DNA from: G965247775 sp965247775
GTDB lineage: Bacteria; Chloroflexota; Dehalococcoidia; Bin125
Assembly: GCA_965247775.1 (NCBI GenBank)
Contig: OZ252031.1
Span: 62,001 to 126,000 of the forward strand
DNA length: 64,000 bases
Direction: 5' to 3'
Each line of letters opens with the position of its first letter. The stretch's first letter is position 1. The notes below the pieces were generated by a model. It was not told where the DNA came from. It did no database searches and saw only the letters and a list, made by a program, of their open reading frames with translations. The position numbers and the translations under genes were made by a program. Positions 44,333 through 53,997 of the stretch are shown in pieces.

Positions 44333-45082
44333 ATGAGTGACGCGTCCCCGGAGCGGGACTACAGCGAGCAGAACCCCATGCGGGTCGCCGTGGTCTCCGA
44401 CTACATTTGACCGTGGTGCTACATCGGCATGGCGCGCGCGGACCGGATGGTCCGCGAGTTCGCCGTCGAGGTCGAATGGGTCCCGTTCGAACTGCATTCC
44501 GAAGTCCCGCCCGAGGGCGAAACGAAGGACAAGGCCTACCAATCACGCGCCGACGGGCGTGATCGCCTCCACGCCCTGGCGGCGGCCGACGGCCTCCCCA
44601 TGCAGTTCAACCCCGTCCGATCCAACGGCCACAAGGCCCTGGAGGCCGCCGAGTGGGCGCGCGAGCAGGGCCCTGACGTCTTCGACGCCGTGCATCGCGC
44701 CCTCTTCCGGGCCTACTTCGCCGACGCGGCCAACATCAGCACCATTGACCAGGTGGACAGCGCCGTTGCCGCCGCCGGCCTCCCCGTCGACCGTGCCGCC
44801 CTGCGCCGGGCGCTGGAGGCCGGGAGCTACGCGCCTCTCGTCGACGAATACACCCAGCTCGCCCGCCAGAACGGCATCAACAGCACCCCCACGTTCATCC
44901 TGGGCGGCGAGTTCGTCGTCTCCGGCGCCCAGGACTGGAACGTCTTCGCCGCCACGCTCAGCCAGCTCGGCGTCCCGCAACGGGCCGGCGTGGAGCCCGG
45001 CCCCGATGGACTGGGCCCGGACGCGCCGCCGCTGATCGGGCCGGAGAGCATCCACGCGGGCCGTGGCGCGCCCCCTCCCTGA
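44333..45082 (+). CDS. DsbA/FrnE-type thiol oxidoreductase, candidate selenoprotein (UPWC)
   Basis: 249 residues when TGA 44408-44410 is read as selenocysteine (residue 26). The N-terminus VAVVSDYI-U-PWCYIG matches the DsbA/FrnE/HCCA-isomerase family, where this site is normally CPWC. Typical family sequence continues after it: VEVEWVPFELHSEVPPEG, the helical insertion with FRAYFADAANIS, and the cis-Pro motif INSTPTFILGGEFVVSGAQ. The start has a strong Shine-Dalgarno; a SECIS-like hairpin follows the TGA. A start downstream of the TGA would remove the active-site strand. Probably a cytosolic disulfide or redox enzyme; no signal peptide seen. Confidence 0.88.
44431..44464 (+). promoter_or_regulatory. 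bacterial SECIS element
   Basis: Perfect 8-bp stem CGCGGACC/GGTCCGCG (44437-44444 with 44449-44456) capped by the tetraloop GGAT. A lower 4-bp helix GGCG/CGCC (44431-44434, 44461-44464) is separated by a small internal loop. The apical loop starts 34 nt after the TGA, and its first two bases are G, both within the known rules for bacterial SECIS (SelB binding). Confidence 0.8.
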
Positions 45083-45099
45083 GGCTCCCGGCGCGCCTC

Positions 45100-45306
45100 C
45101 GACGATCGCGACCGCACCGCTTCCCGCGGCGAACGCGCGCGTCGCCGCCCAGCGCCCGTCCGGCTGGGCCGGCACGAGGAGCCTGACTCCCGGCCTACCG
45201 CGTCTTCCGCCCAGGCGCTTTTCCGATGCTGAACAGCCTGCCCGCACTCAACCGCTACGACGTGATGCTCATCCTCGCCTCCGCCCAGACGACCAGCATG
45301 CAGTAG
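45100..45306 (+). pseudogene. decayed copy of the downstream secreted repeat protein (C-terminal part)
   Basis: The final frame reads YRVFRPGAFPMLNSLPALNR then YDVMLILASAQTTSMQ-stop, clearly related to YQVFRPAVPAHLSDLTELDQ then YDVMFIQASAQTTITQ-stop of the intact gene at 45454-46335. Further upstream the similarity (AGTRS versus AGTQS) is in a different frame, with a TGA at 45184-45186 in the first, so at least one frameshift has occurred. The left boundary is approximate. The rest of 45083-45453 holds only a possible -10 TAGGAT (45391-45396). Confidence 0.7.
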
Positions 45307-45453
45307 CCCGCCGCCCCCCGAACGCGGTGCCTGGCCGGCTCGCGGCCGCCGCGCTGTCCACCGCTCCTAGAGCGGGCCGCTGCCCTCCGGTAGGATGCCG
45401 AAGGCGGTGCGCGTCTCGCGACGGTGACCTCGCGCGACCCGGAAGGAACTCGC

Positions 45454-46335
45454 ATGTCCCCCCTGCTACTTCGTCGGCCTGCTCTCGTCATCGTGCTCCT
45501 CGGCGTCGCGCTCCTGGCGCTCCTGCCCGCGATCACCTCGGCCCAGACGACGCCCCCGCGCCACTCCTTCTACGGCAGTGTCGCCGAGGTCACCATCGAC
45601 GGCGTCCCCTGGGACGGCGTGAGCGAGATCGAGCTGATCGACCAGGACGGCGCCGTGGTCGACACCGTCCTCGTCCAGGGCGAGAACTGGGTCGCGGCGG
45701 CCCCCATCTCGGCGGATACCGCCCGCTTCCGGCAGGGCGCCGCTCTCTCCCCCACCCTCGTCGTGCAGGGCGGTCATGTGACCCCGCTGGTGCTGACCCT
45801 GGTCGCCGCTGGGCCGAGGCGGACCGTGACCCTGGTCCGCGGCTTCAACTTCATCACCTGGACCGGGGCCACGATGGCCGTCGAGGACGCGCTCGCCACC
45901 CTGCCCACCACGGACCGGGTGAGCGCCATCTTCGCCTTCGACGCCGGCGCCCAGGGCTGGGATAGCTTCCGCCCCGGGGCGCCCTTCGTGCAGGACATCG
46001 CTGAGCTGCGGGCGAACGGCGCCTACTTCTTCCTCATGACCGGCGCCGTCACCTGGGAGATGCCGGTGGAAGCCGCCCCCAGCGGCGCCGAGACGCTGCG
46101 CACCGGCTTCAACGCCATCCCTTGGCTGGGCGCCGACAACAGCGCCCCTGCCGCCGCGCTTGACGCCGTCGCCAACGCGGGCGCCGTGGGGACGATCTTC
46201 GTCTTCCGGGCAGGCACGCAGTCCTATCAGGTCTTCCGGCCGGCGGTCCCTGCCCATCTCAGCGACCTGACCGAACTCGATCAGTACGACGTGATGTTCA
46301 TTCAGGCCTCCGCCCAGACGACCATCACCCAGTAG
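45454..46335 (+). CDS. secreted protein with two tandem repeats
   Basis: 293 residues. Signal peptide LLLRRPALVIVLLGVALLALLPAITSA. A first beta domain (SFYGSVAEVTIDGVPWDGVSEIELIDQDG) is followed by two ~75-residue repeats, starting RGFNFITWTGA near 125 and TGFNAIPWLGA near 215. Each repeat has an Ile-Phe-x-Phe strand, AG(A/T)Q and an FRP motif. Such repeats occur in exported Chloroflexota proteins; role unknown, probably adhesion or envelope. AAGGA precedes the ATG; a partial copy lies just upstream. Confidence 0.8.
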   Translation: MSPLLLRRPALVIVLLGVALLALLPAITSAQTTPPRHSFYGSVAEVTIDGVPWDGVSEIELIDQDGAVVDTVLVQGENWVAAAPISADTARFRQGAALSPTLVVQGGHVTPLVLTLVAAGPRRTVTLVRGFNFITWTGATMAVEDALATLPTTDRVSAIFAFDAGAQGWDSFRPGAPFVQDIAELRANGAYFFLMTGAVTWEMPVEAAPSGAETLRTGFNAIPWLGADNSAPAAALDAVANAGAVGTIFVFRAGTQSYQVFRPAVPAHLSDLTELDQYDVMFIQASAQTTITQ

Positions 46336-46364
46336 CGTCGCCGGCACAGGCCCCGCGAATACGC

Positions 46365-46392
46365 CGAGGCCCGGGCGACAGCCCGGGCCTCG
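46365..46392. terminator. bidirectional hairpin between convergent genes
   Basis: CGAGGCCCGGGC-GACA-GCCCGGGCCTCG, a perfect 12-bp stem between the stop of the secreted protein (46335) and that of the Clp ATPase (46417). No T-tract on either side. Confidence 0.7.
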
Positions 46393-46416
46393 TGCATCGG
46401 GGCAGTGGGACGCTGG

Positions 46417-48915
<2,499 letters not shown>

Positions 48916-48952
48916 GCTGCGCCCTCCTTCCAATCCTCCGGTTCGCCGGACC

Positions 48953-49309
48953 TCAGCCCTCGGACCCCGGATCGAATGCCCGCGTCGCCGGCAAGTGCCG
49001 GTCCCGCTCTCGCTGGAGCTCGTCCTGCAACCGCGCGATCTCCTCTTGCATCCCCCGCAGCCGCTCCAGCAACGTCAGGATCACGTCCGCGCCGGCCAGG
49101 TTGCAGCCCAGCTCGTCCACCAGGGTGCGGACGCGCCGCACCCGCTCGATGTCGTCATCGGAGTACATGCGCACGCCGCCCCGCGAGCGGGCCGGTGAGA
49201 CGAGGCCCTCGCGCTCGTAGGTGCGCAGGGTTTGGGCGTGCACGGCCAGCATGCGCGCGGCAACGCTGATGACGTACAGCGGCTCGCTGCCGCGCCCTCG
49301 ATCGACCAC
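48953..49309 (-). CDS. hspR: MerR-family heat-shock regulator HspR
   Basis: 118 residues. MerR-type winged helix (LYVISVAARMLAVHAQTLRTYEREGLVSPARSRGGVRMYSDDDIERVRRV) then a coiled coil (ILTLLERLRGMQEEIARLQDELQRERDRHL). Sequence and position between dnaJ and clp identify HspR, which represses dnaK/clp operons with DnaK as co-repressor. No HAIR consensus (CTTGAGT-N7-ACTCAAG) is seen, but a candidate operator overlaps the dnaJ promoter. Confidence 0.92.
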   Translation of the reverse strand: MVDRGRGSEPLYVISVAARMLAVHAQTLRTYEREGLVSPARSRGGVRMYSDDDIERVRRVRTLVDELGCNLAGADVILTLLERLRGMQEEIARLQDELQRERDRHLPATRAFDPGSEG

Positions 49310-49327
49310 CAGCGCTGCCTTCCTCCC

Positions 49328-50371
49328 CTAGGCCGGCCCGGCGCCGCCCGCGTCCGTCTCGAAATCGCGCAGCTGCTCGAAAAGGGCGCGCTGCGCATCG
49401 CTCAGGCGCTCCGGCAGGACCACCCGCACCTTCGCGAACAGGTCGCCCACCGTGTCGCTGTGCATCACCGGCATGCCCTTGCCGCTGAGGCGGAAGACGC
49501 GCCCGTTCTGCGTGCCCTCCGGCACGAGCAGTGCCACCTCCCCAGTGACGGTGGGGACCATCACCTCGCCGCCCAGGACGACCGTCGCGAGGGGTACCGG
49601 CAGCTCCGTATGGAGCGCCGCCCCCCGCCGCTCGAAACGCGCATCCTCCGCCACCTCTACCTCCAGCACGACGTCCCCTGCCGGGCCTCCGCCGACCCCC
49701 GGACCGCCCTTCCCGCGCAGGCGGACCTTGGTTCCGCTCTCCACGCCCGCCGGGATGGTCACCTCCAGGCGCCTCCCCGCGGCGCGACGGCCGCTGCCCT
49801 GACAGGCGTGGCAGCTCACGTCGCCCACCCGCCCGCTGCCGCCGCAGGGAGGGCAGGGCTCCGGCCGCTGCAGTTGCACGGTCCGGTTGCTGCCGCCGTA
49901 GGCCTCCGCCAGCGACACAGTGACGGCTTGGCGCAGGTCGTGTCCTCGTGCCCTCGCCGGGGCCGCCGGCCGGCCGGCGCCCCGGAAGAGGCGGTCGAAC
50001 ACGCTGCCGAAGCCGCCGCCGGCATCCCCGAAGCCGCCGCCCTGGAAGGCCCCGGCATCGCCACCGAACTCGAAGCGAACACGGCCCGGCCCCGTTTCGG
50101 TGCCGCCCGGGAAGCCGCCGCGGCCTTGCATGGCCTCCAGTTGCTCGGCGTGCATCCAGCGCTCGCCCCACTTGTCGTAGGCCGCCCGCTTGGCCGCGTC
50201 GGAGAGCACCCCGTGCGCCTCGTTGGTGGCCTTGAAGCGCTCCTCAGCCGTCTTGTCGCCGCCCGTGACGTCCGGGTGGTACTTGCGGGCCAGTCGGCGG
50301 TAGGCCGACTGAATCTCCTTTTGGCTGGCGTCGGGTTTGACGCCCAATGTCTGGTAGTAGTTCGTGGCCAT
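49328..50371 (-). CDS. dnaJ: DnaJ-type co-chaperone with half zinc domain
   Basis: 347 residues. J domain at 1-70 (YYQTLGVKPDASQKEIQSAYRRLARKYHPDVTGGD with HPD), then a Gly/Phe-rich region and a client-binding C-terminal region (LEVTIPAGVESGTKVRLRGKG, GDVVLEVEVAEDARFERRG). The zinc region has only two CxxCxGxG modules (CPPCGGSG, CHACQGSG) instead of four, so only one zinc site is possible. First gene of a dnaJ-hspR-clp operon. dnaK and grpE are not in the window. Confidence 0.92.
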   Translation of the reverse strand: MATNYYQTLGVKPDASQKEIQSAYRRLARKYHPDVTGGDKTAEERFKATNEAHGVLSDAAKRAAYDKWGERWMHAEQLEAMQGRGGFPGGTETGPGRVRFEFGGDAGAFQGGGFGDAGGGFGSVFDRLFRGAGRPAAPARARGHDLRQAVTVSLAEAYGGSNRTVQLQRPEPCPPCGGSGRVGDVSCHACQGSGRRAAGRRLEVTIPAGVESGTKVRLRGKGGPGVGGGPAGDVVLEVEVAEDARFERRGAALHTELPVPLATVVLGGEVMVPTVTGEVALLVPEGTQNGRVFRLSGKGMPVMHSDTVGDLFAKVRVVLPERLSDAQRALFEQLRDFETDAGGAGPA

Positions 50372-50387
50372 CGCGATGTCCTGCTAC

Positions 50388-50419
50388 CCACTATACGCGA
50401 TGAGTGGACATTACCTGAA
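50388..50419 (-). promoter_or_regulatory. promoter and candidate HspR operator of dnaJ-hspR-clp
   Basis: Minus strand: -35 TTCAGG (complement of 50414-50419), 18-bp spacer, -10 TATAGT (complement of 50390-50395). An inverted repeat CCACT-N10-AGTGG (50388-50407) overlaps the -10, where a repressor would act. It is not the known HAIR sequence, so assignment to HspR is inference. Confidence 0.55.
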
Positions 50420-50461
50420 CGCTCGATGATCACGAAGTTGATAGGTATACAGTTAGGTCTC

Positions 50462-50490
50462 TTGCTAAAGCACGATGAAGTTTCTACAAT
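50462..50490 (+). promoter_or_regulatory. promoter of hsp20
   Basis: -35 TTGCTA (50462-50467), 17-bp spacer, -10 TACAAT (50485-50490). About 70 nt of leader precede the ATG at 50567. The divergent dnaJ promoter is about 40 bp away. Confidence 0.75.
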
Positions 50491-50566
50491 GCCCATGAAC
50501 GGCGGCGCTGCCGGACCCCGCCGCCCAACCAACGTCAAGAGGTCCGCACGATTAGGTGGACGTTTC

Positions 50567-51040
50567 ATGGCCAACCTCGCGATGCACGATCCGTTTCAGG
50601 ACATGCGATCCTTCATGCGGCGCGCCTTCGACGACCGTCGCCCCTCCTGGTTCGACGACTATGGCGCCGCCGCTCGCGGTGAGAGCGGCGCCCGCGTCCG
50701 GGCGCTCACCCTGCCGCTCGACGTCTTCGAGTCGGAGGACGGGCTCACCGTCCAGGCTCCCGTACCCGGCTTCAGCAAGGACGAGGTCGAGGTCACGTTG
50801 CAGAAGGGCCAGCTGACCATCCGGGCCGACAAGAAGGGCGAGCACGAGGAGAAGCACGAGGAAGACGGGCGTACCTATTTCCTGCGCGAGCGCTCTCACG
50901 GCGCCAGTTCCCGCAGTCTCCTCATCGGCGAGTCCTACGACCCCAATTCGGTCGAGGGCGCCCTCAAGGACGGCGTGCTCACGCTCTCCGTCAAGAAAGC
51001 CCCCGAGGCGCAGCCCAAGCGCGTCGCCATCAGCGGCTGA
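50567..51040 (+). CDS. small heat-shock protein Hsp20
   Basis: 157-residue alpha-crystallin-type holdase. The ACD runs from LPLDVFESEDGLTVQAPVPGFSKDEVEVTLQ through GRTYFLRERSHGASSRSLLIG to VEGALKDGVLTLSVKKAPEAQPKRVAI. A 40-residue N-terminus begins MANLAMHDPFQDMRSFM. AGGTGG lies upstream of ATG 50567. Divergent from dnaJ. Confidence 0.95.
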   Translation: MANLAMHDPFQDMRSFMRRAFDDRRPSWFDDYGAAARGESGARVRALTLPLDVFESEDGLTVQAPVPGFSKDEVEVTLQKGQLTIRADKKGEHEEKHEEDGRTYFLRERSHGASSRSLLIGESYDPNSVEGALKDGVLTLSVKKAPEAQPKRVAISG

Positions 51041-51061
51041 GCCTCGCATCCCGCCCCCCGG

Positions 51062-51103
51062 GTCAGGGCCGATCCCCGAGGGGACCGGCCCTGACTGCGT
51101 TTT
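51062..51103 (+). terminator. rho-independent terminator of hsp20
   Basis: GTCAGGGCCG...CGGCCCTGAC with an inner CCCC/GGGG helix, followed by TGCGTTTT. 21 nt after the hsp20 stop. Confidence 0.85.
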
Positions 51104-51151
51104 CCCCGCTCCCTCTTGACGCCCCGGGCGCGCGCCCGACAAGGTGACCAC

Positions 51152-51697
51152 ATGACCGCGCGCACCATCTCGCTCCTCTTCGACGAGGACACCGCTCGCG
51201 ACGTGGACCTGATCCGGGCGCTCTACGACCGCGCCGCCGTCGAAGCCGGGCCGCCCCATCTCCCCCTCGTCGCGGCCTTCGAGGAGAACACTCCCAGCTC
51301 CGACCTGCTGGACATGGTGGCTCTGACCGTCGCGGTGCACGCCCCCTTCGTGCTTGAACTCGGCGCTCCCGAGTCCTTCTTCGACGGCGAGGAGCAGCTG
51401 CTGCAGTTCGTCGCGGCGAAGGGTGGCGAAGAGTCACGCAAGCTGGCCGGCGCGCTCTACCGGGACGTCTTTCCCCACCATCAGCCCTCCGATCCCTCGG
51501 GCACGCCGCTGCAACGCACGGCGATCACCGTGGGCCGGTTCAGCCGCGAAGACGAGGCCGCCGCCGCCGCTACACAATTGCGGGGAAAGACCTATTTCTG
51601 CGTCATGACCCGGGTGGGCATGCTGGAAGGGGACGGCGAGGGCGGCTGGCAGCTGGTCCATTCGGCCGAGTTGGGCTCCATGATCACGCCCGGCTAG
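51152..51697 (+). CDS. 2H-phosphoesterase-like protein with a lost second motif
   Basis: 181 residues. The first motif is PPHLPLVAAFEE near residue 36, where ligase/cyclophosphodiesterase relatives have PHxTL. The second, LQRTAITVGRF near 130, lacks the His. The intervening text (FVLELGAPESFFDGEEQLLQFVAAKGGEESRKLAGALYRDVFPH) is organised like a LigT/2'-5' RNA ligase fold. Probably inactive as a phosphodiesterase. AAGGTG lies 5 nt before ATG 51152. Confidence 0.6.
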   Translation: MTARTISLLFDEDTARDVDLIRALYDRAAVEAGPPHLPLVAAFEENTPSSDLLDMVALTVAVHAPFVLELGAPESFFDGEEQLLQFVAAKGGEESRKLAGALYRDVFPHHQPSDPSGTPLQRTAITVGRFSREDEAAAAATQLRGKTYFCVMTRVGMLEGDGEGGWQLVHSAELGSMITPG

Positions 51698-51737
51698 CCA
51701 GATCCTGGCCGCCGGCGGCCGGCCGCTGCAGGGCCGG

Positions 51738-52239
51738 ATGTCGGCGGGACCATCGCCTGCTCGCAGGCCGCCGCCTTGCACTCCCCCTGATCGCCGCGCT
51801 GCCGCTACTGGCCGCTGCCTGTAGCGGCGGAGGCAGCGCCGCCCCGCCCCCCGCCGTGGATGCGGCCGAGGTGCGCAGCGCCACGGTCAGCTTCGAAAGC
51901 GCCGCCGTCGAGGAGAAGAGCGGGCGCTTCGGCGACCTGGGCTTCCTGATCCGTTTCCCCATCGTCGCGGCCAGGAATGGCCGCCTGCTCATTGCTCTGC
52001 CGGGCGCCGGCGGCCGCGCCGCCGGTCTGGACACGTTCGCTTGGCCCCAGATCACGGAGGGCAGCGCCTACGCCGCCATCGACTCCAGCGACCAGGCTCG
52101 GCCCAAGTCCGTACGCCAGATCGCCGACGGGCTCATCCCGGAGGGGCGCGTGGCCGTGCCGGCCGTGTTGCTCCAGGGCAGCGGCGCGCACGCTCTCCCC
52201 CCGCACTCTCGCGCGGCAGTCCAGCGGGCGTCCGCCTGA
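51738..52239 (+). CDS. lipoprotein gene, probably frameshifted near its start
   Basis: The frame ending at 52239 contains a lipoprotein signal (LIAALPLLAAAC-SGGGS) at 51787-51840 but has no ATG, GTG or TTG before it; the first usable start in that frame is GTG 51856, past the lipobox. ATG 51738 in the neighbouring frame gives a fitting basic start (MSAGPSPARRPP) and would join if one C of the run at 51783-51787 were absent. The mature part (~130 residues; RFPIVAARNGRLLIALPGAGG) is not recognised. Real frameshift versus assembly error is open. Confidence 0.5.
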
Positions 52240-52258
52240 CCCGGGAGCGCCCGCACGC

Positions 52259-52264
52259 TAGGAT
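52259..52264 (+). promoter_or_regulatory. possible -10 of the cytidylate-kinase-like gene
   Basis: TAGGAT, 24 nt before ATG 52289, with GGAAGGG as Shine-Dalgarno between. No clear -35. Confidence 0.35.
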
Positions 52265-52288
52265 CGGACCGCGCGGAAGGGAGCGGCC

Positions 52289-52999
52289 ATGCCCGTCGTC
52301 ACCGTTTCGAGTCAATTCGGCGCCGGCGCGCGTCAGGTCGGACGCGCGATCGCCGACGAGGTGGCGCTGCAGTACGTCGATCAGGCGGTGCTGGTCGACG
52401 CGGCTCGGCAGTTGGGCGTGACCGTGAAGAGCGTGGCCAAGCACGACGAGCGCACGGACTCGCTGCGCCAGCGCCTGGGCCACTTCCTGCAGCGCGCGCT
52501 GGAGCGCTCCGCGGCCGGCGGCAACGTGGATCCGCTCATGGGTGCGGGCAACCTGGAGTTGATGCTCGCCCAGAGCTACCAAGACGTCGTGGAGTCGGAC
52601 ACGCCTGGCGTCCTGGACGACCGCACCTACCTGGAATCCATCACGGAGGCGCTGATCGATCTGGCGGGGCGTGGCGACATGGTGATCATCGGCCGGGGCA
52701 GTCAGATGATCCTGCGCGACCGAGCCGACACGGTGCACATCCAGCTCATTGCGGAGGAGGAGGTCCGCCTGGCCCGCGTTATGGAATGGGAGTCCCTGGA
52801 CGAGCAGGAGGCCCGCCGCCGGGCCGGCGAGTTCAACCAGCACCGGGCCGCTTTCCACAAGAAGTTCTGGAAGGTGGACGTCTGGGATCCGCGTCTCTAT
52901 GACGTAGTGATCAACACCACCCAGATCGACTACGCGCAGGCTGCCGCGATCGCGGTCGTGGCGATGAAGGCCAAGAGCCGGGCCGGCGCCGGCGTCTAG
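52289..52999 (+). CDS. cytidylate kinase-like family protein
   Basis: 236 residues of the cytidylate-kinase-like P-loop family: PVVTVSSQFGAGARQVGRAIADEVALQYVDQAVL at the N-terminus (a P-loop-like SSQFGAGA), DMVIIGRGSQMILRD near 135, and the lid-like RVMEWESLDEQEARRRAGEFNQHRAAFHKKFW, YDVVINTTQIDYAQAA. Substrate not established. Convergent with the 114-residue gene, stops overlapping by 4 nt. Confidence 0.85.
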   Translation: MPVVTVSSQFGAGARQVGRAIADEVALQYVDQAVLVDAARQLGVTVKSVAKHDERTDSLRQRLGHFLQRALERSAAGGNVDPLMGAGNLELMLAQSYQDVVESDTPGVLDDRTYLESITEALIDLAGRGDMVIIGRGSQMILRDRADTVHIQLIAEEEVRLARVMEWESLDEQEARRRAGEFNQHRAAFHKKFWKVDVWDPRLYDVVINTTQIDYAQAAAIAVVAMKAKSRAGAGV

Positions 53000-53340
53000 T
53001 CGCGCTCGCCGAGGAGTTGGCGCAGGACCTGCGTTCCCCGCTCGATGCGCACCCGCATGCCGGCCTCTCCCTCGATCGCCAGCCCTTCGGCATCGAGCGG
53101 ATCGAACGGACCCACCGCCTCGCGGAAAGCCTGCCGCAGGGTGTGCGCGCTGCCGAGCAGGTCGGCCAGGAGCAGATCGACGCCGTCCCGCCAGCGCAGG
53201 TAGGCGTCGCTGGGCGGTCCAGCGGCGCGCAACTGCGCCGCCTGCGCGAGGTGCTCCCGAATGGTGGTGGCGCGGTCCATCTGCGCCCGAGTATCGATGG
53301 CCTGCGGGGTCGCGTCCAGCCGGCGGGACGCGGCCGCCAC
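52996..53340 (-). CDS. hypothetical helical protein downstream of rimI
   Basis: 114 residues, mostly helical, not recognised: IREHLAQAAQLRAAGPPSDAYLRWRDGVDLLLADLLGSAHTLRQAFREAVGP. No TM. GTG start at 53340, 7 nt after the rimI stop, so it forms a unit with rimI; ATG 53280 is an alternative start. Confidence 0.6.
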   Translation of the reverse strand: MAAASRRLDATPQAIDTRAQMDRATTIREHLAQAAQLRAAGPPSDAYLRWRDGVDLLLADLLGSAHTLRQAFREAVGPFDPLDAEGLAIEGEAGMRVRIERGTQVLRQLLGERD

Positions 53341-53347
53341 GACGCCG

Positions 53348-53908
53348 CTAGCCGGACACCGTGGTCAGCCGATGCCCATGCTGGGCGTCGTGCGCCCGGC
53401 GCCGCTCTTCCAGCTGCGCCCGATAGGCCGCCCCGCAGACGTCGGAGGCGGTCATGATCAGCGCGTCCTCGCGGTCGCTGTAGTAGCGCCGTCGGCGGCC
53501 CACCACGGCGAAGCGGTATTTGCCGTACAGCGCCTGCGCCGGCGCGTTGGAGGCCCGGCACTCCAGGGTGACCGCTGGGGCCTCGACCTCGGCTGCCAAG
53601 TCCAGCGCCCGCAGCACCAGCAACTCCCCGATCCCGCGCCGCTGCTGCGACGGCTCCACCGCGATCGTGACAATGTGGACCGCGTCCGCCAGCGCCCAGC
53701 AGCCCACGTAGCCCAGCAAAGACTGGTCGGCGTCGGCCGCCACCACGAAGTAGCGGGCGACACGATTCTCCCGCAACTCGGCGAGGAAAGCCCGCGCCGG
53801 CCAGCTCCCCGTCCCGAACGCGCGCGCATCCATTCGGCCCACCGCTGCGGCGTCGCGGACGGCCATGGGACGAAGCGTGAGGGCCTGTCCCGGCGATAGC
53901 ACCTTCAT
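53348..53908 (-). CDS. rimI: ribosomal protein S18 alanine N-acetyltransferase RimI
   Basis: GNAT acetyltransferase. 186 residues with LRPMAVRDAAAVGRMDARAF, the acetyl-CoA motif VEPSQQRRGIGELLVLRALDLA and VTLECRASNAPAQALYGKYRFAVVGRRRRYYSDREDALIM, the RimI-type C-terminal block. The C-terminus is ~30 residues longer than in E. coli. TACACT (complement of 53917-53922) ends 8 nt before the ATG. A general GNAT of another specificity cannot be excluded. Confidence 0.85.
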   Translation of the reverse strand: MKVLSPGQALTLRPMAVRDAAAVGRMDARAFGTGSWPARAFLAELRENRVARYFVVAADADQSLLGYVGCWALADAVHIVTIAVEPSQQRRGIGELLVLRALDLAAEVEAPAVTLECRASNAPAQALYGKYRFAVVGRRRRYYSDREDALIMTASDVCGAAYRAQLEERRRAHDAQHGHRLTTVSG

Positions 53909-53964
53909 CAGGGCGCAGTGTATCTAGGCCCACGCTGGCCGCGGGCGACGATCCCGCCGCTTCC

Positions 53965-53970
53965 TATACT
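53965..53970 (+). promoter_or_regulatory. -10 element of the ABC exporter operon
   Basis: TATACT, 27 nt before ATG 53998. No recognisable -35. Same hexamer as upstream of the transketolase and selenoprotein genes. Confidence 0.45.
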
Positions 53971-53997
53971 GAGTGGCGTCCACAGAGAGTGCGCCAG

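Noticed and set aside
45184..45186. In-frame TGA in the repeat-protein remnant considered as another selenocysteine.
   Set aside because: No SECIS-like hairpin with suitable loop, no start codon or family Cys, and the similarity shifts frame at the same place; pseudogene decay explains it.
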